Assembly: GCA_021787595.1 (NCBI GenBank)
Contig: JAJYLQ010000011.1
Coordinates: forward strand, 1-64,000
Direction of reading: 5' to 3'
Source of the DNA: Chloroflexota bacterium
Lineage (GTDB): Bacteria; Chloroflexota; Anaerolineae; Anaerolineales; Villigracilaceae
DNA: 64,000 nt
Shown here one piece after another: positions 57,701 through 64,000 of this stretch. Each line of letters begins with the position of its first letter. Position 1 is the first letter of the stretch. The notes beneath the pieces were generated by a model. It saw nothing but the letters and a program-made list of their open reading frames with translations. It had not been told where the DNA came from and searched no databases. Made by a program: the position numbers and the translations under genes.

Positions 57701-60700
57701 CATGACGCGCTACATCGTCCAAATGAAGCCGACCAAACTGGATCACGTCATCGCCATGGTCGCGGCGTATCGTCCCGGCCCGATGCAGTTCATCCCCGAT
57801 TACATTGCGCGCATGCACGGCGAAGCGGAAGTCGAATATCGTCATCCGGCGATGAAACCCATTTTTGAATCCACGTACGGCATTCCGCTCTACCAGGAAC
57901 AGTTGATGCGCGCCGCGGTGGAGCTGGCGGGATACACGCCATCTGAATCGGATGAGTTACGCAAAGCCATCTCGAAGAAAAAGAAGGAAGACATCGAGAA
58001 GCACCGCAAGAAATTTGTAAAGGGAGCAGTTGCTAAAGGGATGGATCAATCCATCGCCGAAGCAATTTACAGCGATTGGGAAGAGTTTGCGCGTTATGGA
58101 TTCAACAAGTGCTTGCCGGGCAATACAGAAATAGTAGATGCTGCAACAGGCAAGATAGTGAAGATCGAAGATCTATATTGCGGTAAAGCAAATGTAAACA
58201 AGATCATTACTTGCAAAAGTGATTCCCTGCGATTGCAAGTGGGCAATGTTTCAAAGGTGATGGACAATGGTATCAAGCCAGTATATCGCTTGACTACCGC
58301 GCTTGGCAGGCAAATCGAAGCAACAAGCAATCATCCATTCTATACTTTTTACGGCTGGCACAACCTTGAAGAATTGAAAGCGGGAGATTTAATCGCAGTT
58401 CCGCGTTGCCTGCCCATAGAAGGCAAAAAGGAATGGCAGGAACATGAAGTTATCGTCTTGGGACATTTGCTGGCAGAAGGAAATTTATGTCATCTTTCTT
58501 CAGTCTACTTTTACAGCCAGGACGATAAACAAGTTAAAGATTTCGTGCGCGCTGTAGAAACCTTTGATAATGTGAATTGTTCGGTCGCCATGCATAAATC
58601 CACCTGGTCTGTTTATGCTGGCCGCATTGACCGGAAGATTGAACCAGCGATCGTTCCATGGGCAAAGCGGCTTGGCATTTGGGGCAAAAACGCCCGCGAG
58701 AAGACAATTCCTGACGAAGTCTTTACATTGACCAATCGGCAGATTGGTTTGCTCATCAGCCGTATGTGGCAGGGCGATGGACATATTGATAAGACTAGCC
58801 GTGCTCTCTTCTATGCAACCGCATCAGAGAAGATGGCTCGACAATTGCAGCATTTGCTACTGCGATTTGGAATCATCAGCCGCTTGCGTAGTGTGACTTT
58901 CCCATATAAAGAGGGTCGCGTTGGTTATCAGTTATTTGTTACTGGTACCGAAAATCTTCGAGCCTTCCAGACTCATATCGGTTGTTATTTCCTCGATGGA
59001 TATCGAAAACAGGATTTGGAAAATATTTTAAGCGTCCAACCGGATGGGGCTGTCGGCACAAAAGATATCGTCCCGATGCCTGTCAAGGAATTGGTACGCG
59101 AAGCAAAAGAGCTGACTGGCATTACATGGATTGAAATGAATGAAGCAGCAGGCATTGCTCAACGCGAATTTTATCCAGTACATACAGCCACCCAGCGCGG
59201 ATTCACTCGACAGACCATCGGGAGGCTGGCTGCTTACCTCGATGATCCGCGGTTACAACGCTATGCTGAGAACGATATTTACTGGGATGAGGTCATCAGC
59301 ATCGAGTATGTTGGTGAGAAGCAAACTTATGATTTGGAAATTCCCGAAACCCACAACTTTCTCGCCAATGACATCCTTGTCCACAACAGCCATGCGGCAG
59401 ACTACGGTGTGATCGCGGTCGAGACTGCCTATCTCAAAGCGCATTACACCGCCGAATACATGACGGCATTGCTTTCCGCCTCGGCGGGGCAAACAGAAAA
59501 AGTCGCGTTGTATGTTGCGGACGCACGCAGCATGGGTGTGCCGGTCTTGCCTCCCAATATCAACGCATCGGATTGGGATTTTGGAATCGAAGACCTTCCT
59601 GCTTCAGGCGGCATCTCGGAGATGCCGCGTAGCGGTACCGCCGCCGAGGACGGCGGCTCAAGCACGATACCCAACATTCGTTTCGGTTTGGGCGCGGTAA
59701 AAAATGTCGGTCAGGGCGCGGTCGAATTGATCGTCGAAGAACGCAGGAAGGACGGCAGGTTCACTGACCTTAATGATTTTGCGCGCCGTGTGGATCTGCG
59801 TTCGGTGGGTAAGCGCGGACTCGAATGTTTGATCAAAGTCGGCGCAATGGACGTCTTCGGCAACCGCGCCGCGCTGCTGGCTTCGCTGGATCGCATCACC
59901 GCCATCAGCAGCAATCATTTCCGCGCGGCCGAAGCGGGGCAACTCAGTTTGTTCGGCGCGGCCACCGGCGTGACCGAAACCCTCACATTGCCGGACGTCA
60001 ACAATGTTGATAAACGCGAGATGCTCAACTGGGAACGCGAACTCATCGGGCTTTACATTTCCGACCATCCGCTCACGCCATACCAACAAACGCTGTCACA
60101 GATCGTCACGCATTTCTCCGGCCAGTTGAGCGAAGTGCAGAATCAGGAAAAGATTCGTGTGGCAGGCCTCGTCACCGCCGTCCGCCCGTATATGACCAAG
60201 ACCAACAAGCCGATGGGCTTTGTCACCATCGAAGACATCCAAGGCAACATCGAACTCGTGCTCTTCCCGCGCACCTGGGAAAAATGTCAGGGCATGCTGG
60301 CCGTTGGGCAGATCATCATCGTCGAAGGCAAAGCGGATACCGGAAGCACGCCGCCGAAAGTTTTGGTGGACGCGATCAGGACTGAGATGAAGATGATTGA
60401 GTCAGTGGATCATGCTTCGACCCTTCGACAAGCTCAGGGCGACGCTGCGGTCAAACCGACTGTAAAGCCGCCTCCATCGAAGCCGATCACGGCTCCCGTT
60501 TCAAAACCTGTGATGCGTCCCGCGCTGCAGCCCGTCAAACCCACGCTGACGCCTGCGCGACAAGCGACGGAAAAGCCAGCGGCTTATGCTGTTAAACCCT
60601 CACCCCTGCCCCCCTCTCCCACGGGGAGAGGGGATGGAGGTGAGGGAGAAATCCCTCCTCCGCCCGATAACTTTCCTCCCGATTGGGACGCTGAATGGCA

Positions 60701-61202
60701 GCCGTCGTTTGATAACGCGGAGATCGCCGCGCGTTCTGAGCCAAAAGTTGATGACAAGCCACTTGAGCCGCGCGAAGATTTAACGGAATCCGCTGAAGCC
60801 GAATCAGAAGCCGAAGAACGCGAGCCAGTTGACGCCCCGCGCGAAGAGGCGGCACTTCAGCCCATTGAAGAGACCGCGGCCGAGCCGCAGATTCCGCCGT
60901 CGCTTTATGTCCCGCTTGTCAAGGAAGAAAAAGATCAGGATCATCCGCCGAAACAGATCACGGTACTGCTGCGTTCGACCGGCGACAAGGACCGCGACAA
61001 GCGCCGCATCAAGACCATCTACGGCACGCTGATTTCGTATCACGGCCGCGACAAGTTTTCGTTCCACATCTTCGAGAACGGCAAGGGACATTTGATTGAT
61101 TTCCCCAGCGACACGACGCGCATCTGCCCCGAAATGCTGGCGCGCCTGGGCAAGTTGATCGGCGAGGAAAGTTGGCGCGTGGAGGAGATCACGTTTCAGT
61201 AG
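54702..61202 (+). CDS. dnaE: DNA polymerase III alpha subunit containing two inteins
   Basis: PHP 'FAHLHVHTEYSLLDGFSNIKKLV', 'DIDLDFRDDRR', 'RYGFNK/SHAADYGVIAVETAYLKAHY' and OB-fold region. Start reassigned to MSFAHLH because the upstream ORF extension is encoded by the octamer repeat. Confidence 0.96.
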   Translation: MSFAHLHVHTEYSLLDGFSNIKKLVKRVKEMDMPAVAITDHGTMFGVIDFYKAAKAENIKPIIGLEAYMAARGMQDRDSKLDRSSYHLLLLAENETGYKNLLKIASAAQLEGFYYYPRIDHDFLAAHSEGLICTSGCMSAEIPSALLEENPQEAVRRMNWYYDVFGPDRFFVELQQHNIKEITDLNRRLVEMGARYSAKFIATNDVHYINPEDARLQDILLSIQTQSLLSDPKRMRMTDDSYYLRTPQEMSQLFAEVPEALSNTLLIAERCNVDLSFKGYHLPDFPVPQGYTPEMYLRHLCEEGAQNRYGARAELSRSVRERLEYELGVIHKMGFDAYFLIVWDLCRYARENGIWYNARGSAAGSIVAYTLNITLVDPIQHDLIFERFLNPGRISMPDIDLDFRDDRRSEMLAYCASKYGDDKVAQIITFGTMGTKAALRDVGRVMDIPLNEVDRVAKLVPFVSGRTTTMQDALEIPEFKEIYDSQEHLHDLIDVAARMEGTVRNAGTHAAGVVISDKPIIEYLPLHRPTSGSEETPIKTVTQFEMGILDSLGMLKVDFLGLITLSVMAKACDLIEKRHGVHLDLSNIPLDDPKSFELLGSGQTAGVFQVEGCLSGDTYIGHRTIKELYLDFKARENVGSLQGRGLLRTESCYLDDGHFNPNVIIRVVYSGVKPVYRLSAENHCWIKATADHHFLTQRGWVTLGELDPQTDQLLFKQNISRSGRLCIDCGEPMKSDGRRSQRCKHCSARLSANPSHLEVRKRISQGKLGNVPWNKGLTVKTAADTLWIKNLSIYNEKQKGVSLEARHGAEKAAEIRAKLSAKLSGTGNPMYGRPPKTTKTYAKDGYREDLGHYVRSSWEADMARVFRHLGWEYQYEPRTFGLVRTDGSELTYTPDFFIPEQDAWYEIKGWMDNASAEKIALFRQQYPECKLIVIDKTLFAEFQLKYANVVDWECPEFPSNSEWVRIRDIELVGKEDTYDLQMLAPGNNFVANGFVVHNSGMTRYIVQMKPTKLDHVIAMVAAYRPGPMQFIPDYIARMHGEAEVEYRHPAMKPIFESTYGIPLYQEQLMRAAVELAGYTPSESDELRKAISKKKKEDIEKHRKKFVKGAVAKGMDQSIAEAIYSDWEEFARYGFNKCLPGNTEIVDAATGKIVKIEDLYCGKANVNKIITCKSDSLRLQVGNVSKVMDNGIKPVYRLTTALGRQIEATSNHPFYTFYGWHNLEELKAGDLIAVPRCLPIEGKKEWQEHEVIVLGHLLAEGNLCHLSSVYFYSQDDKQVKDFVRAVETFDNVNCSVAMHKSTWSVYAGRIDRKIEPAIVPWAKRLGIWGKNAREKTIPDEVFTLTNRQIGLLISRMWQGDGHIDKTSRALFYATASEKMARQLQHLLLRFGIISRLRSVTFPYKEGRVGYQLFVTGTENLRAFQTHIGCYFLDGYRKQDLENILSVQPDGAVGTKDIVPMPVKELVREAKELTGITWIEMNEAAGIAQREFYPVHTATQRGFTRQTIGRLAAYLDDPRLQRYAENDIYWDEVISIEYVGEKQTYDLEIPETHNFLANDILVHNSHAADYGVIAVETAYLKAHYTAEYMTALLSASAGQTEKVALYVADARSMGVPVLPPNINASDWDFGIEDLPASGGISEMPRSGTAAEDGGSSTIPNIRFGLGAVKNVGQGAVELIVEERRKDGRFTDLNDFARRVDLRSVGKRGLECLIKVGAMDVFGNRAALLASLDRITAISSNHFRAAEAGQLSLFGAATGVTETLTLPDVNNVDKREMLNWERELIGLYISDHPLTPYQQTLSQIVTHFSGQLSEVQNQEKIRVAGLVTAVRPYMTKTNKPMGFVTIEDIQGNIELVLFPRTWEKCQGMLAVGQIIIVEGKADTGSTPPKVLVDAIRTEMKMIESVDHASTLRQAQGDAAVKPTVKPPPSKPITAPVSKPVMRPALQPVKPTLTPARQATEKPAAYAVKPSPLPPSPTGRGDGGEGEIPPPPDNFPPDWDAEWQPSFDNAEIAARSEPKVDDKPLEPREDLTESAEAESEAEEREPVDAPREEAALQPIEETAAEPQIPPSLYVPLVKEEKDQDHPPKQITVLLRSTGDKDRDKRRIKTIYGTLISYHGRDKFSFHIFENGKGHLIDFPSDTTRICPEMLARLGKLIGEESWRVEEITFQ
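56538..57695 (+). mobile_element. DnaE intein 1 (386 aa) with zinc-ribbon, NUMOD3-like and PD-(D/E)XK-like insert
   Basis: Starts CLSGDTYI after GVFQVEG; block B-like ATADHHFLTQRGW; insert CIDCGEP..CKHC, GTGNPMYGRPP, YTPDFFIPEQDAWYEIKG; ends TYDLQMLAPGNNFVANGFVVHN before SGMTRY. Confidence 0.92.
58110..59387 (+). mobile_element. DnaE intein 2 (426 aa) with LAGLIDADG-type endonuclease
   Basis: Starts CLPGNTEIV after RYGFNK; block B ATSNHPFYTFYGW; LGHLLAEGNL and LISRMWQGDGHID; ends TYDLEIPETHNFLANDILVHN before SHAADYG. Confidence 0.95.
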
Positions 61203-61233
61203 CTCATAAAGAAACCAAAACGGAGAACGTTTT

Positions 61234-62091
61234 ATGGTAAAGGTTTTTGAAAAGGAAGGCCACAGGATAATTTGGGGCGATGCGCTTGATGCGTTGTCCA
61301 AAGATATTCCCGATGGCTCCATTGACCTTATCTTTGTTGACCCGCCTTACAACATTGGCAAGGATTTTAATGGCAGGAAGGATAAATGGAATTCAGACAA
61401 CGAATATTTGGCGTGGTGCTATCAATGGCTTGATTTGTGCGTCCAAAAGCTCAAACCAAGTGGCAGCATGTATATCATGGCCGCCACCCAAAACATGCCG
61501 CACATTGATATTTATTTGCGAAGCAAATTGGAGGTATTATCCAGAATTGTATGGTATTACGATAGTTCTGGAGTTCAAGCAAAGCAGTACTACGGTTCAC
61601 TGTACGAACCGATTTTGTTTTGTGTAAAAGACAAGAGTCAATATACATTCAACGCAGATGACATTTTGGTTGATGCTAAAACCGGAGCGCAACGAAAGCT
61701 GATAGATTATCGTAAGGCTGTACCGACCATGTACAACGCCAAGAAGGTGCCTGGAAACGTTTGGGAGATACCAAGAGTTCGTTACAGGATGAAAGAATAC
61801 GAAGACCATCCAACCCAAAAACCTACAGCGCTTTTGGAACGCATTATCGCGGCAAGTTCGAATCCCAACGATTTAATCCTCGATCCCTTCTCTGGAACAT
61901 TTACTACTTCTTTTGCCGCAAAACAACTGGGACGGCGCTCGATCGGTATTGAAATCGAAGAGAAATATGTGAAAATCGGGCTTCGACGATTGCAAATTCT
62001 CTCAGAATATAAGGGTGAAGAACTTAAGCGAGAACCTAAAAGTTACGAGCGAGCTATGCCTCAGCAAAAAGCATTGTTTGAACGGAAATAA
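61234..62091 (+). CDS. DNA amino-methyltransferase (beta-class arrangement, DPPY)
   Basis: 'IFVDPPYNIGKDF' N-terminal and 'LDPFSGTFTTSFAAKQLGRRSIGIEIEEKY' C-terminal. Confidence 0.92.
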   Translation: MVKVFEKEGHRIIWGDALDALSKDIPDGSIDLIFVDPPYNIGKDFNGRKDKWNSDNEYLAWCYQWLDLCVQKLKPSGSMYIMAATQNMPHIDIYLRSKLEVLSRIVWYYDSSGVQAKQYYGSLYEPILFCVKDKSQYTFNADDILVDAKTGAQRKLIDYRKAVPTMYNAKKVPGNVWEIPRVRYRMKEYEDHPTQKPTALLERIIAASSNPNDLILDPFSGTFTTSFAAKQLGRRSIGIEIEEKYVKIGLRRLQILSEYKGEELKREPKSYERAMPQQKALFERK

Positions 62092-62093
62092 AC

Positions 62094-63200
62094 ATGGAGC
62101 ACGAGTTCACTGCTCAGATCAAACAGATACTTGCCAAAGAGTTTGGCGATGATTCAGAATCCATCTATGGAGCAAGTCCGTTAATACAATATCTGAACAT
62201 CAAAACCAGATCGGCAACAAGCGGCTCAAAGGCTCGTGGAAGCTTCGCAAACTTGTATGCTGTTTATGTGCTTATAGAAGATTATCTAAAAAACGGTTTT
62301 GATAGACAAAAGAATTACTCTGATTACAAAGGGGCGAAATTTTCCGATTTGTTTCAGCGGCAAAGAGAATTGCCTTTTGGAAGCAAGCTACAAAATCATG
62401 CGCTTAACAGCCGCATGAATGAAGAGTTTAAGAAATACTTTCCTCAAGTCGAATATACGCCAATCCTAAGAAATTTAAAGACAAATCGCTATTGGATCAA
62501 CGAAAATCTGCTTCGCATTGCTGTCGGGCGCAAGGAATACAACATATCAAAATCCATTATCGCAATTGTCGATAAGTATGTTGAAACAAAGCGCGATGCC
62601 TTTAAAAGATTTATTGAGACGTCCGAACGCCTGAAAAGAATCGAAACCGAGGACGACCCACGAGTCGAAAGTTTCATAATGGGCTTACTTGCGCCCAATC
62701 AAGACGCCCGCATTTTCGAAATCGTCAGTTATGCCATTCTGAAGTATTTCTATCATGACCAAACTGTGTATTTCGGCTTTGACTTGGAAAATATTCAAGA
62801 AGAAAATCTAAAACTTTACAAGACAGGACGCACCAATGCTAATGACGGTGGCATTGACTTTGTAATGCGCCCATTGGGAAGATTTTTTCAGGTTACAGAA
62901 ACCCTGGACGTTAGAAAGTATTTGCTGGATATCGACAAATTAGAAAAATATCCAATCACGTTTGTAATTAAATCTGAGGACAGCATTGAACGACTGAGAC
63001 AAAAACTTCAGGAAGGTGCAGAAAAAAGATATCTGGTTAAGGCTATAGTGGAAAGATACATGAATTGCATAGAAGAGATAATTAACTTACACATCCTGCA
63101 AGAACGGCTCAAAGAGTCGGTATCACAGGGTTATCTTCGGAACGTCTTAGATGAAATTATTCTGCAAAGCAAAGTCGAATTCAACTATGAAGAGGAATAG
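62094..63200 (+). CDS. putative type II restriction endonuclease
   Basis: Starts 2 nt after the methyltransferase stop; candidate nuclease motif 'NANDGGIDFVMRPLGRFFQVTE' (D..Qxx-like); no other family recognised. Confidence 0.65.
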   Translation: MEHEFTAQIKQILAKEFGDDSESIYGASPLIQYLNIKTRSATSGSKARGSFANLYAVYVLIEDYLKNGFDRQKNYSDYKGAKFSDLFQRQRELPFGSKLQNHALNSRMNEEFKKYFPQVEYTPILRNLKTNRYWINENLLRIAVGRKEYNISKSIIAIVDKYVETKRDAFKRFIETSERLKRIETEDDPRVESFIMGLLAPNQDARIFEIVSYAILKYFYHDQTVYFGFDLENIQEENLKLYKTGRTNANDGGIDFVMRPLGRFFQVTETLDVRKYLLDIDKLEKYPITFVIKSEDSIERLRQKLQEGAEKRYLVKAIVERYMNCIEEIINLHILQERLKESVSQGYLRNVLDEIILQSKVEFNYEEE

Positions 63201-63328
63201 ATAATTATCGTCTTCTGACCAAATCAACCGTCTGTTGGACTCTTAACCAGTGGACAGTTTGTTTCTCTGGATGTTGTCTAACCTCAGAATCAATGATCTA
63301 TCCCTTACAAGTAGCCAAAGAATAATTT

Positions 63329-63778
63329 ATGAGCGTCAGCGTTTGCCCAATTGCCGTTATCGAAGCGCCTATTGAACGAGTCTGGGAATTTCTGTCCGAG
63401 CCCGCGAATTATGCCTTATGGTGGGAGGCGCAGACGCGTTCGATCACTCCCGAAGGGCCCGCGCAACCCGGCCAAAGGATTTACGCCAAAACAAAAACAC
63501 CCGGAATGAAATTTGATGTAAACCTCTTGGTCGAGGGCGTGGAGGCGAGCAAGCATCAAATCCATTTGAAGACGATGCTGCCATTTGGCATCACGGTATT
63601 CAATCAGATCACTTGCACGCGCCTCGATGAGCGGCGCTGTCAGGTCTCGTTTGGCTGAGACTTTTCCATCTTACCCGTGTGGTGGGGTTGGCTGCTGGAA
63701 CACTTTGCGTCGAAGCAACTTCACGATGGCGTCGCCAATGCGCTGGCGCATTTGAAGCGTGCTGCGGAAAACATATAA
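63329..63778 (+). pseudogene. SRPBCC/START-like gene interrupted by an in-frame TGA
   Basis: '..RRCQVSFG*DFSILPVWWGWLLEHFASKQLHDGVANALAHLKRAAENI*'. Reading frame continues unchanged across TGA 63656-63658 to TAA 63776-63778. Confidence 0.75.
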
Positions 63779-63872
63779 TGTCACTCTGAGCGCAGCGAAG
63801 AGTCTCAAAGCGAGATTCTTCGTCGCTTCGCTCCTCACATCGTCCCGATGTCCTTCGGGAGAATGACATGTA
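63779..63872. repeat. interspersed repeat (GTCACTCTGAGCGCAGCGAAGAGTCT...GAATGACATG)
   Basis: Palindrome-rich intergenic element with GTCA...TGAC ends. Confidence 0.6.
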
Positions 63873-63956
63873 AGCTGAAAAGATTGGTGTCCGGGCGGTC
63901 ATCTCGCGTGGTATAATTCCAGAAATTCGGAAATTCCAGATTCTCTGGAGAAAATT

Positions 63957-64000
63957 ATGACCACAGTTCAAATGCGCGGCAAGGGCACGATCACCTTCCC
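63957..64000 (+). CDS. AbrB/MazE-like protein, truncated by the window end
   Basis: Frame begins MTTVQMRGKGTITFP, resembling the SpoVT/AbrB 'xxxKGQITLP' N-terminus. Confidence 0.55.
   Translation, partial: MTTVQMRGKGTITF

Noticed and set aside
63656-63658. Selenocysteine or recoded TGA in the SRPBCC gene
   Set aside because: No SECIS-like evidence and no other TGA-interrupted gene seen; nonsense mutation or sequence error is simpler.
1-64000. tRNA, rRNA or prophage modules
   Set aside because: No tRNA/rRNA signature, integrase or phage structural gene could be recognised by eye; a tRNAscan/Infernal run would be needed to exclude small RNAs.

Overview
This 64 kb window is a dense bacterial chromosome segment. 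Gene content suggests Chloroflexota/Anaerolineae, but that is an inference and was not searched. From left to right it contains: an IS630-like transposase remnant; a Mo/W-cofactor region (PBP-like molybdate-binding domain, moaA, two MoaD/ThiS-like proteins, aldehyde:ferredoxin oxidoreductase, a MosA/B-like molybdenum-storage homologue and a truncated ABC ATPase); two-component systems; a SAM-I riboswitch with terminator upstream of an operon ending in metH; GT39-like membrane proteins; a homocysteine methyltransferase/MTHFR fusion; coaX; a GGDEF protein; a T-box leader with pheS, an S23/four-helix-bundle gene and pheT; acnA, adenosine deaminase and secA; further two-component systems; a LivH-LivM fusion permease; dnaE carrying two inteins; a probable type II restriction-modification pair; and an SRPBCC gene broken by an in-frame TGA. 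The most unusual signals are these: (1) a DUF559/Vsr-like endonuclease domain inserted in frame inside MetH and flanked by CCTCTCCC..GGGAGAGG palindromes; (2) repeated in-frame insertion of palindromic and heptamer-repeat elements into housekeeping genes (metH, pheT, acnA, secA, dnaE), similar in concept to Rickettsia palindromic elements; (3) an S23/IVP-type gene between pheS and pheT, flanked by inverted short tandem repeats with a perfect 14-bp inverted repeat, whose last heptamer forms the pheT Shine-Dalgarno; (4) octamer-repeat hairpins in the P3 region of the SAM riboswitch and in the dnaE leader; (5) a DnaE intein with a zinc-ribbon/NUMOD3-like/PD-(D/E)XK-like insert instead of LAGLIDADG.
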